A program made the translations under genes and the position numbers. Shown piece after piece: positions 50,772-59,197 of a stretch of DNA of 64,000 bases; within the stretch, counting starts at the first letter, position 1; each line of letters opens with the position of its first letter. A model generated the notes under the pieces. It did not search any database. It saw only the letters and a list, made by a program, of their open reading frames with translations, and was not told where the DNA came from. Where the stretch lies: NCBI RefSeq assembly GCF_030655415.1, contig NZ_JAURVN010000014.1:310001-374000 (forward strand). Reading direction: 5' to 3'. The stretch comes from Herminiimonas sp. GTDB taxonomy: Bacteria > Pseudomonadota > Gammaproteobacteria > Burkholderiales > Burkholderiaceae.

Positions 50772-51953
50772 TCAAGCAGCGGCAACAGCCGGCACTTGCG
50801 CAGCGCCCGCCGCACGGTTTACAAAATGCAGAGAGATACGGATAGCCACTACGGCGCCCAGCGCAAGTACCGCTGCCGCTACAGGAACTGCCTGCAGGCC
50901 GAAACCTGCACCGATGACAGAACCGCCCACCCACGCACCGAGCGCATTGCCAACGTTGAACGCGCCTATGTTCAGCGTCGCCACTAAATTCGGCGCGGCT
51001 TTGCCAAAGATCATTACGTTGACTTGCAAGCCCGGCACTGCAGCAAACGACACCAAGGCCCACAGGAATAAATTGATTTCAAGCGGGATCAAATGCGGAC
51101 TGGTCCAGCGCACGATCGCACTGACCACCGCCAGCACCACGAAGATGCCAGTCAACGCAGTGCCGAGACGCCAATCAGCCAAGCGACCACCGATGTAATT
51201 ACCAATGGTCAAACCAAGACCGATCAAGAACAGCGTCCAGGTAACTGTGCGTGGCGAGACATGCGTGACGTCTTCCAGCAAGGGAGCGACGTAGGTGAAC
51301 AGTGCAAAGACCGCCGCAGAGAAAAGCATGGTGGTCGCCAACGCTGCCCATAAACCGGCATTGCGCAATTGGCCTATCTCGGCACGGATATCAGTTTTTT
51401 CTTCGTCATGTCGCACCGGCATCACGCGCCACAAACCGATCAGCGACAACACACCGAGTACCGCGACTGCCCAGAACGGTGTTTGCCAACCTGCGGCTTG
51501 ACCGAGCGCAGTACCTAGCGGCACGCCCAATACATTTGCCAGTGTCAAACCGGTGAACATCAAGGCGACTGCGGATGCTTTACGATTCTCGGGCACCAAA
51601 CTTGCAGCGACGACAGAACCAATACCGAAGAACGCGCCGTGGCACAGCGAAGTGATAATGCGCGCCACCATCAGGAAGGTGTAATCGGTGGCGACCGCGC
51701 ACAGAATATTTCCGATGATGAAAATCCCCATCAACATCAGCAGAGCGCGTTTGCGTGGGAAGGATGCCGTAGCGACCGCCATGATAGGAGCGCCGATCGC
51801 GACGCCGAGCGCGTAACCGCTGATCAGCCAACCTGCGCTAGGGATAGACACCGACAAGCTGCGCGCGACATCAGGCAGCAAGCCCATGATGACAAATTCG
51901 GTGGTGCCGATGGCAAAAGCGCTTAGCGCCAAAATGAGTAAAGCTAAATGCAT
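50772..51953 (-). CDS. MFS drug/sugar efflux transporter (YdhP/AraJ-like)
   Basis: A 393-residue, 12-helix carrier. MHLALLILALSAFAIGTTEF, with FVIMGLLPDVARSL following, is the classic N-terminus of the AraJ/YdhP (DHA1) group, and GYALGVAIGAPIMAVATASF is the next conserved loop. It probably exports a small compound that the adjacent ArsR regulator senses. It lies 51 bp after the arsR stop and 87 bp before the OYE gene, all in the same direction. Confidence 0.88.
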   Translation of the reverse strand: MHLALLILALSAFAIGTTEFVIMGLLPDVARSLSVSIPSAGWLISGYALGVAIGAPIMAVATASFPRKRALLMLMGIFIIGNILCAVATDYTFLMVARIITSLCHGAFFGIGSVVAASLVPENRKASAVALMFTGLTLANVLGVPLGTALGQAAGWQTPFWAVAVLGVLSLIGLWRVMPVRHDEEKTDIRAEIGQLRNAGLWAALATTMLFSAAVFALFTYVAPLLEDVTHVSPRTVTWTLFLIGLGLTIGNYIGGRLADWRLGTALTGIFVVLAVVSAIVRWTSPHLIPLEINLFLWALVSFAAVPGLQVNVMIFGKAAPNLVATLNIGAFNVGNALGAWVGGSVIGAGFGLQAVPVAAAVLALGAVVAIRISLHFVNRAAGAAQVPAVAAA

Positions 51954-52004
51954 ACAGTCTTTCTTGAATATTTTTTGATGAGTGTTCGGACTTGGAAAAC
52001 AGCG

Positions 52005-52301
52005 TTACAGATCGTCGTGTATAGCTTCGAGAAATGCCTGAATCGTCGCTTCATTCCGTTTGAAAAATACCCACTGGCCGACGCGTCGTGTTGTCACCAA
52101 TTCCGCTGCTTGCAAGGTTGCGAGATGAGCAGACACTGTCGATTGCGACAAGCCGCTGCGTTTATCGATCATTCCGCAACAGACGCCAAAATCGAGCGGA
52201 TGCTCTTGCTCGGCGAAATAGACTTCCGGCGTTTTCAGCCAGGCCAAAATCTGGCGGCGTACTGGATTAGCCAAGGCTTTGTGTATGACATCGTTATCCA
52301 T
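52005..52301 (-). CDS. ArsR-family transcriptional regulator
   Basis: A 98-residue winged-helix repressor. The HTH includes LANPVRRQILAWLKTPEVYF and the recognition helix region SGLSQSTVSAHLATLQAAEL. A vicinal cysteine pair (GVCCGM) lies just before the recognition helix and could act as a thiol sensor of electrophiles or metal. It is first in the operon with MFS and OYE genes, and a strong palindrome lies 60 bp upstream of its start, so it is very likely autoregulatory. Confidence 0.88.
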   Translation of the reverse strand: MDNDVIHKALANPVRRQILAWLKTPEVYFAEQEHPLDFGVCCGMIDKRSGLSQSTVSAHLATLQAAELVTTRRVGQWVFFKRNEATIQAFLEAIHDDL

Positions 52302-52360
52302 GCAGTTTCCTTTTCGACATGTTTCGTTGATATCCGAAACTAATATCGGGTTACTTAGAA

Positions 52361-52388
52361 TTTAATATCGTAATTGTACGATATTAAA
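52361..52388. promoter_or_regulatory. Palindromic operator of the ArsR-MFS-OYE operon
   Basis: TTTAATATCGTA (52361-52372) and TACGATATTAAA (52377-52388) are 12-bp perfect arms with a 4-nt centre, 60 bp upstream of arsR. A TAATATCGG half-site lies closer to the gene at 52341. This is the best candidate binding site of the ArsR repressor. Confidence 0.75.
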
Positions 52389-52515
52389 AATAAACGTGCT
52401 GGCGACGCATTTATCCTGCTTTCAGGAAATTGGAATTAGGTATTTCTCAGAGAGAAAAGAAGGCAATAGCAGCCGAATGTCAATACGGTTTCAGCGCATA
52501 TCCGGCTAACGAGAA

Positions 52516-53148
52516 TCACATCCGACGTCTGAACCATCCAGCCAATGAGATGCGATCGCGCGTGGCGGGCAGCACTTCATGCAGCATGTCGGCCGACATG
52601 AACAACACAAGTCGACTGCCTGTAGGCGTGATGTCTTCGCTAGATTTGCCATCAGGATGCAGACGCAAAGCACCGCCCTGCGCTGGCAACCAATCCGGAT
52701 TCAGATAGATCACGACGGAAACGGTACGACTGTCATCATCCCGAAATCGATCCAGATGCTTCACATAAGACGCGCCCGGTACGTAAAAAGCAAAGTGACT
52801 TTCATACTCATCAAGGCCGAGAAACAGCGTGCGATTCAGTGCGACGCGCAAGTTTTCCATGATTTGCAGATAGCGATCGCAGGCAATTGATTGTCCGGCT
52901 TTGAGCCAAACAATCTGGTCGCCGCGCATCGTCGGCCTTACCGCTAGATCATCACCACGCCCGACGCCTGCCAACTTCATTTCGCCGCCATCGTTCAACA
53001 AATGACATTCTGCAGCGAGCACAATCGTCAACTCTTCCGTCAGAAAAAAGTTTTGCTGCGACCAGCCGTGCTCAGTCAAATCGTCGCCGATATTAAGGCG
53101 CAAGACTTCGCTGAAGTATTCGGGATCAAAGGGAGTTGCTGTAAGCAT
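52516..53148 (-). CDS. 2-oxoglutarate/Fe(II)-dependent oxygenase
   Basis: A 210-residue non-heme iron oxygenase. The iron ligands are His-x-Asp in YVKHLDRFRDD and the distal His in ADMLHEVLPATRDR; the Arg of DRISLAGWF binds 2-oxoglutarate. This resembles prolyl-4-hydroxylase-type (PKHD) enzymes; the substrate is unknown. The frame extends to a TTG at 53178, but the ATG at 53148 (MLTATPFDPEYF) is preferred; neither has a strong ribosome site. It is convergent with nothing and alone in its unit. Confidence 0.82.
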   Translation of the reverse strand: MLTATPFDPEYFSEVLRLNIGDDLTEHGWSQQNFFLTEELTIVLAAECHLLNDGGEMKLAGVGRGDDLAVRPTMRGDQIVWLKAGQSIACDRYLQIMENLRVALNRTLFLGLDEYESHFAFYVPGASYVKHLDRFRDDDSRTVSVVIYLNPDWLPAQGGALRLHPDGKSSEDITPTGSRLVLFMSADMLHEVLPATRDRISLAGWFRRRM

Positions 53149-53310
53149 CGTTCTAGTCTTTTCTGAAAACGTGCTCAAGGTGATCTTAGGCTGAATGCCT
53201 GGCCATTGTATTGAGATGCGCTATTGCAATAATCATCGTCGGCCTTGGAGGTGACGCATTATGCGCCGAGAACCTTGAACCAGTTGGAAAATACAAGATG
53301 CGCAAATTAT

Positions 53311-53328
53311 AGTTGCATAGCGAACTAA
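53311..53328. promoter_or_regulatory. Likely MarR operator, copy 1
   Basis: AGTTGCATAGCGAACTAA, an imperfect palindrome, lies 20 bp upstream of the marR start. It recurs with one changed base before the tautomerase gene (53784-53801). Confidence 0.7.
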
Positions 53329-53347
53329 ATTATCCTACACTCGCTTC

Positions 53348-53764
53348 ATGTTTGATCACTGCCTCTATTTCAATACGACTGCCCTCGCCCGCGTTCTCGA
53401 ACGCGAATGGAGCAAGGCATTCAAGCCGTTTGGCCTGACGCCTTCGCAAGCGTTCATGCTGCGCGCGGTATTGAAAAAGCCGGGCATGCTGCAAAGCGAG
53501 TTGGCCAAAGAATTGGCGATTTCGCGCTCTACCGCTACGCGCTCGCTGGATGGTTTGCAGCAATTGGGATTGTTGTTGCGACTGGCCACCGGCAACGACG
53601 GTCGCGAATCAGCAATTCAAGCAACCGCTGCCGGCATCGCATTGCAAGAACAACTAGACACAGCAAGTGGCGAAGTAACGAAGCGCTTGAAGAAAGAACT
53701 TGGTTTGGCCCACTTTGATGAAACCGTCACCAAAGTGAAACAAGTACGCTCAACGATAGCTTGA
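53348..53764 (+). CDS. MarR-family transcriptional regulator
   Basis: A 138-residue MarR protein. AKELAISRSTATRSLDGLQQ is the recognition region and LLLRLATGNDGRESAIQATA the wing with the DGRES motif. The effector is unknown. It precedes the tautomerase gene by 49 bp, and the same 18-bp site lies before each of the two genes, which points to control of both. The ATG at 53348 lies 19 bp after copy 1 of the site. Confidence 0.88.
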   Translation: MFDHCLYFNTTALARVLEREWSKAFKPFGLTPSQAFMLRAVLKKPGMLQSELAKELAISRSTATRSLDGLQQLGLLLRLATGNDGRESAIQATAAGIALQEQLDTASGEVTKRLKKELGLAHFDETVTKVKQVRSTIA

Positions 53765-53783
53765 GCTTTTTTTTTAATAAAGT

Positions 53784-53801
53784 AGTTGCATAGCAAACTA
53801 A
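53784..53801. promoter_or_regulatory. Likely MarR operator, copy 2
   Basis: AGTTGCATAGCAAACTAA matches copy 1 at 17 of 18 bases and lies 12 bp upstream of the tautomerase start. Having the same site in front of both genes suggests each has its own MarR-controlled promoter. Confidence 0.7.
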
Positions 53802-53813
53802 TTGGAGATTCAC

Positions 53814-54203
53814 ATGCCTATCCTCAACGTCAAAGTCAGTGCCGAAAAATCCCCTGAAATGGTCAAGCAAATATCCGACTTACTGCTCGATCTCACTAGC
53901 CGCATCCTGAAAAAGAAACGCGAAGTAACCGCCATCGCCATCGACTTTGTAGGACGCGATAGCTGGGTGGTTGGCGGCCATCTTCTCAGCGAGCAAAACA
54001 AGAACAGCTTTTACTTCGACATCAAGATTACCGACGAGACCAACACTAAGGATGAGAAGGCGCTTTATATCAAGGAAGCTTTCGCAGGCTTTGAACGTAT
54101 CCTGGGTAATCTGCACGATGAAAGTTACATCTATGTGCAGGATGTCAGAGCCGCATCGTATGGTTATGGCGGCTACACGCAAGAGTACCGCTACCATCAT
54201 TGA
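53814..54203 (+). CDS. 4-oxalocrotonate tautomerase-family protein
   Basis: A 129-residue tautomerase-fold protein. MPILNVKVSAEKSPEMVKQI begins with the catalytic Pro after the start Met (Pro1 once the Met is removed). A longer frame from a TTG at 53802 would hide that proline, and TTGGAG there serves as ribosome site for the ATG at 53814. At 129 residues it is longer than 62-residue 4-OT, like the two-repeat or MIF-type relatives. The substrate is unknown; it is likely controlled by the MarR protein upstream. Confidence 0.82.
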   Translation: MPILNVKVSAEKSPEMVKQISDLLLDLTSRILKKKREVTAIAIDFVGRDSWVVGGHLLSEQNKNSFYFDIKITDETNTKDEKALYIKEAFAGFERILGNLHDESYIYVQDVRAASYGYGGYTQEYRYHH

Positions 54204-54350
54204 ACTCTAGAGTACTGGCGCGTGATGCGGTCGAAACCAGGTCGCATCACATTAATAAGCGCAACAGAAAAAGTGATATTTTTGCAATTCAGACTGTCAA
54301 AAAATACTCGCACAACGGTATGATGAGTGAATTCTCCACCTCACATACAC

Positions 54351-55979
54351 ATGGCCACCATCCTCAATAGTCGTCTTGCCAAACTGCGCGCACTCGTAGT
54401 CGATGATTTGCAGACCATGCGGCAAAACATTCGTACTCAGTTGGGACAATTGGGTATAGAACAGGTTGATCAAGCCGCCACGCCGGATGACGCAATCAAG
54501 TTCATACGCAACGTCAATTACGATGTCATCGTTTGCGATTACAACCTAAACAAAGAAACCAACGGCCAGCAAATGCTGGAATTTTTGCGTTCGAACAAAA
54601 TGCTGTCGCCGACCTCGATGTTCTTTATGGTCACGGCAGAAAGCAGTTACGACAGCGTCGCCAGCACCGCAGAATTTCAACCGGATGCTTACATGGTCAA
54701 ACCGCTGACCGGCGGCCGCATCGCAGATCGCATCGAACGCTTGCTCGATAGACAGCATGCGCTCAAACCAATCACCGACAGATTGGATCGCAAAGATCTG
54801 ACCGGTGCGATTGCCGAGTGCGACAAAGTCGCGCAAAGCGATCCGAAGTGGATAGTCGATGTATTGAAATTGAAATCATCTGCTGCACTTGATCTTGGCG
54901 ATGTGGAAGCCGCACGTAAAGTCTATGCAGAAGCATTGAACCTGCGGAATGATTTGGTCTGGGCCAAGCTTGGACTGGCACGTTGTCATCAAGCTACAGG
55001 CAAACTCGATGAAGCCAAAGTCATTGTCGAAAGCGTACTCGAAAAGAATAATCAATTCATCGGCGCCTATGATTTGCTCGCGCAAATCGCCGAGTCGCAA
55101 GGCAAGGATCAAGAGGCGCTTGATGCATTGAACAAGTCGTATGAAGTCATTCCATCCGCACGTCGCAGTCGTCTGGTTGGCGATGCCGCCTACCGTGTCG
55201 GTGATCTGGAGCAGGCACGCAGCGCTTTCACCAAGGCCGTCAATCACACCCGCGGCTCGTTGACGGCGCAAGCGTCCGACGCGCTGTCACTGGCGCAAGT
55301 GCATGTGGATACGCGCGAGCCGACTTTGGCTTTGACTGTCTTGAGCGTGGCGGCCAAGGACTATCACGACGATCCTTATTTTTCTACCAAACAGGCGATT
55401 ATCGCCGCGCAGGCTTTTGCCGGTCTGGGCGATATGGAATCTGCCAAGGCTGCATTCGCATCTGCCAAAGAAGCCGCAGGCGAAGTGCGCGCCGATGCCG
55501 ATACACTCGCTTTGGCGAAGGCCGCATTCTGCATCGGATTGAATGAAGAAGGTGCACGCATCATGACCAAGGCCATCAAGGCCGATCATGAAAACGAACG
55601 ACTGGTGGCTTTTGCACGCCGGGTGTTGAAAGACACTGGCAACGAAGCGATGATCGAAAAGATCGTGGAAGAGTCGATTAGTGCAGGCGCATTGATCGTC
55701 GACGAGGCGACCAAACTGATGCGCAACGGCCAATTTGACGATTCACTCGCCAAGTTGGAAGAAGCCTTGATTGCCACGCCCGACAATACCGGCGTGTTAC
55801 TCGCCGCCGCCCAACTTCATTTGTTATGGATGAGTCAAAAAGGTTTGGATAGATCGTATGTAGAGCGCGTGAACGGCTATCTGGCGCAACTGGACGGCTT
55901 GATGCCGAACAGCGAACGTGTCGCGAAGATGTATCGCTTCCTGCGTGAAACGCTGGTTAAAGTCGCGCGGCAGGCATAA
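54351..55979 (+). CDS. Response regulator receiver with TPR repeats
   Basis: A 542-residue cytosolic protein. The receiver domain (LRALVVDDLQTMRQNIRTQL) has Asp18/19, the phospho-acceptor Asp63 (VIVCDYNLNK), and MVTAES with YMVKPLTGG for the switch residues. The remaining ~400 residues are tetratricopeptide repeats (such as AAGKVYAEALNLRNDLVWAK-like units), so the output is a protein-protein interaction, not DNA binding. A GTG at 54327 could add 8 residues. The soluble histidine kinase gene starts 2 bp after the stop. Confidence 0.85.
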   Translation: MATILNSRLAKLRALVVDDLQTMRQNIRTQLGQLGIEQVDQAATPDDAIKFIRNVNYDVIVCDYNLNKETNGQQMLEFLRSNKMLSPTSMFFMVTAESSYDSVASTAEFQPDAYMVKPLTGGRIADRIERLLDRQHALKPITDRLDRKDLTGAIAECDKVAQSDPKWIVDVLKLKSSAALDLGDVEAARKVYAEALNLRNDLVWAKLGLARCHQATGKLDEAKVIVESVLEKNNQFIGAYDLLAQIAESQGKDQEALDALNKSYEVIPSARRSRLVGDAAYRVGDLEQARSAFTKAVNHTRGSLTAQASDALSLAQVHVDTREPTLALTVLSVAAKDYHDDPYFSTKQAIIAAQAFAGLGDMESAKAAFASAKEAAGEVRADADTLALAKAAFCIGLNEEGARIMTKAIKADHENERLVAFARRVLKDTGNEAMIEKIVEESISAGALIVDEATKLMRNGQFDDSLAKLEEALIATPDNTGVLLAAAQLHLLWMSQKGLDRSYVERVNGYLAQLDGLMPNSERVAKMYRFLRETLVKVARQA

Positions 55980-55981
55980 GC

Positions 55982-56599
55982 ATGAATCCACAAATGACCG
56001 CAATCATCGTGCACGATTTAAAGAATGCCTTGGGCGTGCTGGAAGGCCAACTATCTGCGTTAACTGCAGATCTCGATCATAAGCAAGCGGTGCAAGCGCA
56101 TACGACGTGTGTCGCACTGCGTGAAAAGTTAATCGGATTCTTGACGCTATACAAAGCTTCCGAACACGCTTTGACCGCACGTGTTGAAGCAGTCAGCCCG
56201 GATGATTTTTTGCAGGCATTGGTGCGTAATCATTTGGTAGAACATTCTGCCGAAGCTCCACAAATACAGATCACCATCAATGACGAAGCCATGCCGGCCA
56301 TCGCATTCTTCGATGAGTATTTAGCGGGAATGGCTTTGGATGCAGCACTACAAAATGCGTTGCGCTTTGCGAAATCGGAGATCAGTATCGCCTGTGAGAA
56401 AAAAAATGGCGAGATCGTTTTCACGATTCAAGATGATGGGCCAGGTTTGGGAACAACAGAGGAAAAACCATCTACCGGTTTAGGCATGGCCTTGTGCGAA
56501 GCCATCGCCCGCGCGCATCAAAATGAAGGCCGATTCGGCAGCACGCAATTGCAATCACTGCCGGCAGGCGGCGCGCTTTTTACTTTACGCTTGCCTTAA
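55982..56599 (+). CDS. Soluble histidine kinase (HDLKN H-box)
   Basis: A 205-residue kinase with no sensor or membrane segment. VHDLKNALGVLEGQLSALTA is an H-box with His11; the ATP-binding domain has an N-box (ALQNALRFAK), DDGPGLG (G1) and TGLGMALCEAIA (G2). It probably phosphorylates the TPR response regulator encoded immediately upstream, 2 bp apart. How it senses a signal is unclear, since there is no input domain. It ends at a weak terminator before the convergent tupC gene. Confidence 0.88.
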   Translation: MNPQMTAIIVHDLKNALGVLEGQLSALTADLDHKQAVQAHTTCVALREKLIGFLTLYKASEHALTARVEAVSPDDFLQALVRNHLVEHSAEAPQIQITINDEAMPAIAFFDEYLAGMALDAALQNALRFAKSEISIACEKKNGEIVFTIQDDGPGLGTTEEKPSTGLGMALCEAIARAHQNEGRFGSTQLQSLPAGGALFTLRLP

Positions 56600-56603
56600 A
56601 AAC

Positions 56604-56630
56604 AAAGCGCTTCATCAAGCACGCTTTTTT
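56604..56630. terminator. Weak terminator between kinase and tupC
   Basis: AAAGCG and CGCTTT arms (plus an inner CTT/AAG pair) with a 6-T tract form a modest hairpin, 4 bp after the kinase stop and touching the end of the reverse tupC gene. Confidence 0.5.
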
Positions 56631-57300
56631 AGTGCTGCAGATTAATCTCTTTTACTTCCAGCGTACCGTCACGTATTTTCAAACGCTGCACGCCCGGCAA
56701 TGCAATCAAGTCTCTATCGTGACAAGCCATGATGACACTGCTGCCCTCGCCTACCAATGTTGGAATCAAGGCGATCACCTGCTCGCGCGCAGCACCATCC
56801 AGATTGGCGGTCGGTTCATCGAGCAACAACAATTTCGGCGCCAATACACGCGCCCGCGCTAACGCGACGCGCTGCTTTTCGCCACCGGATAAAAATGTCG
56901 GAATACTCTTGCGCAAGTGCGCGATGCCGGCCCACGCTATGGCTTCCTCGACCTTTTCAGCAATGATATTTTTCGCTACACCGCGCACCGTCAAGCCATA
57001 CGCAATATTGTCGGCAACGCTGGTGGAGAACATCACTGGATGCTGGTGCACGTAGACGATGGCGTCGCGCATCACGCGCGGATAAGGCGACAGAGCGACG
57101 GCCTCACCATTAAATTTCACTTCACCCGCATCGGCCGATTCCAGTCCTGCCAAGATGCGCATCAAGGTACTTTTTCCTGAGCCGTTGGCACCAGTCAGCA
57201 CATAAGCTTGCGCTGCTGCAATCGATAGATTTTCAATGTTCAGCAATTGACGCTGATGAAATTTCTTTTGCAGATTGTGGATAGTTAATAATGCGTCCAT
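56629..57300 (-). CDS. tupC: Tungstate ABC transporter ATP-binding protein
   Basis: A 223-residue ABC ATPase. Walker A is GANGSGKST, the signature is LSGGEKQRVALARA, Walker B is LLLLDEPTANLD and the switch His is in ACHDRDL. VHQHPVMFSTSVADNIAYGL is typical of the Tup/Mod group. Its start (ATG at 57300) shares one base with the tupB stop (TGATG); a GTG at 57303 is also possible. It drives tungstate import with TupB. The periplasmic binding protein TupA is not in this window. Confidence 0.87.
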   Translation of the reverse strand: MDALLTIHNLQKKFHQRQLLNIENLSIAAAQAYVLTGANGSGKSTLMRILAGLESADAGEVKFNGEAVALSPYPRVMRDAIVYVHQHPVMFSTSVADNIAYGLTVRGVAKNIIAEKVEEAIAWAGIAHLRKSIPTFLSGGEKQRVALARARVLAPKLLLLDEPTANLDGAAREQVIALIPTLVGEGSSVIMACHDRDLIALPGVQRLKIRDGTLEVKEINLQH

Positions 57301-58004
57301 CACATATTCCTCGCAGGACGTGTGTCACCTTGCAATAGCATCATGCCGGCGTTGATCAACAAGGCAAACGCTACCAAGACAATTCCCAACGCAATACCTT
57401 GAGCGAATTCGCCTTTGCTGGTTTCCAGCGCAATTGCGGTTGTGATGGTGCGTGTTTCGCCGGCGATATTCCCACCAACCATCATCGCGCAACCCACTTC
57501 AGAGATGACGCGTCCGAAGCCATTGATCACTGCAGCCATCACACCAAAGCGTACTTCGTGCAAAACCGTCAGCATCACGCGCCATCTGGAAGCGCCATGC
57601 ACGATTGCCGTTTCAGCCAAACGCGGATCAGCTGCTTGCACAGCCGACAAAGTGAATGCAATCAGCACCGGCAACACGATCAGGATTTGTCCGAGGATGA
57701 CGCCTGATTGCGTGAACAACCATTGCAGCGAACCGAAAGGCCCTTGACGCGACAACAGCAAGTAGAGCAACAAGCCAATCAAAACGGTAGGCAGAGATAG
57801 CGCGGCCTGCGCGATCCAGATCACAATGCGACGCCCGGTGAATTCGCGCGTGGCAATCACATAACCGATCAACACAGCGACCGGCGCTGCAATCAGCAAG
57901 CCAACGATCGAAGTTTTCAGCGAGATCCAGATAATTCGCCATAGCACCGGGTCGCCCGAAAAGAGCAAACCGAAAGCAGCCTGGGTGGCGTCAATTAATG
58001 GCAT
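57300..58004 (-). CDS. tupB: Tungstate ABC transporter permease
   Basis: A 234-residue inner-membrane permease with five or six helices. The region RVISEVGCAMMVGGNIAGETRTI, extending to ALETSKGEF, is the signature of TupB-type permeases (the EAA loop is VHGASRWRVMLTVLHEV). It lies 136 bp downstream of fdhD in the same direction and overlaps tupC. Next to a formate dehydrogenase operon, it suggests that the enzyme uses a tungsten cofactor, though molybdenum cannot be excluded. Confidence 0.85.
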   Translation of the reverse strand: MPLIDATQAAFGLLFSGDPVLWRIIWISLKTSIVGLLIAAPVAVLIGYVIATREFTGRRIVIWIAQAALSLPTVLIGLLLYLLLSRQGPFGSLQWLFTQSGVILGQILIVLPVLIAFTLSAVQAADPRLAETAIVHGASRWRVMLTVLHEVRFGVMAAVINGFGRVISEVGCAMMVGGNIAGETRTITTAIALETSKGEFAQGIALGIVLVAFALLINAGMMLLQGDTRPARNM

Positions 58005-58140
58005 GGAGAATGAGGAAGTAAGGCGACGAAACTCATCGCGATTTATTATGCTGGCGCAATTTTAACGCACTCTAAATGTGCATCGGTAGAAGACTTTAGT
58101 TTGCGCGGCAAATAAGGTCAGAAGCTGGCGTCAAACGGCG

Positions 58141-58986
58141 TCAGGCGACGTGTAGTGGAACGTCCAGCAATTCCGGTTCGTAGATCAGACGTTCTTTGCC
58201 AGTCACCAGTAAAAAGTGTTTGCCGGTGCAGCGTGCCAGCAAAGTCATGTTGACCTTTTCTGCGACCAGATGTCCCATCTGCGTCGTGCCCGATCGCGAA
58301 ATCAAAAATGGCATGCCCATCTGCGCGCCCTTGATCACCATCTCTGAAGTCAAACGGCCAGTGGTGTAAAAGACCTTGTCAGCACCGCTGATATTTTCCA
58401 GCCACATGATGCCTGCGATGGAATCGACCGCATTGTGGCGACCGACATCTTCGATGAAATACTGCAGTTCACCTTCGGATGAAAACAAGCCGCAACCATG
58501 TACTGACCCGGCTTTTGCATAGACCGAATCCTGCGTGCGTATCTTGTTGACGATTTTATACAAGGTGGATTGCTTCAACCTGGCGTCAGGTGGCAAAACT
58601 ATCGTATCGACTTCATCCATCAAACCGCCAAACATCGTGCCTTGGCCGCAACCTGTGGTCACCACGCGCTTGGCGGTACGTTCTTCAATGTTCTCGATTC
58701 CGCCGCGCGTTGTTACCTCAACTGCATGCTTGTCCCAGTCAACATGAATGGACACAACTTCTTCTATCGCGTGCACCAAACGTTGATTGCGCAAATAGCC
58801 CAGCGTGAGTGCTTCGGGTGCTGCACCCAAGGTCATCAGCGTGATCAACTCACGACCATCAACGTAGACCGTCAACGGACGTTCAGCGGGAATCGCAATT
58901 TGCGAAACCTGCGTAGTTTCATCGACGACGTTAACGTCGTATGTCAGCTTGATAGGCGTACTGGTAAATTCTGGGCGATACGACAT
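58141..58986 (-). CDS. fdhD: Formate dehydrogenase accessory sulfurtransferase FdhD
   Basis: A 281-residue protein that sulfurates the Mo/W-bis-MGD cofactor for formate dehydrogenase. EALTLGYLRNQRLVHAIEEV, VTTRGGIENI and GLFSSEGELQYFIEDVGRHN are the conserved stretches (EDVGRHNAVD). In E. coli FdhD a CxxC passes the sulfur; here the equivalent is VVTTGCGQGTMFGG, with Cys113 but Gly instead of the second Cys. A further Cys occurs in VHGCGLF. It lies 211 bp after the small exported protein gene of the formate block. Confidence 0.92.
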   Translation of the reverse strand: MSYRPEFTSTPIKLTYDVNVVDETTQVSQIAIPAERPLTVYVDGRELITLMTLGAAPEALTLGYLRNQRLVHAIEEVVSIHVDWDKHAVEVTTRGGIENIEERTAKRVVTTGCGQGTMFGGLMDEVDTIVLPPDARLKQSTLYKIVNKIRTQDSVYAKAGSVHGCGLFSSEGELQYFIEDVGRHNAVDSIAGIMWLENISGADKVFYTTGRLTSEMVIKGAQMGMPFLISRSGTTQMGHLVAEKVNMTLLARCTGKHFLLVTGKERLIYEPELLDVPLHVA

Positions 58987-59197
58987 GGCGACTCATTTTG
59001 GACAGGCGAAAACCCCTGTTCATTATCGGATTCATGTTTTTACATGATGCTTGGCGCGCGACAAAAGGCGAATGTCATATGAACATCGCACTTATTGTTG
59101 GCACAGGAGGGATTATAACGGCAAGAGGTTCTCAGGGTTCAGAGCAACCTGCGGCAATCCACCTTGAAGAGATGGATTGCCTATTACGAATGACTGA

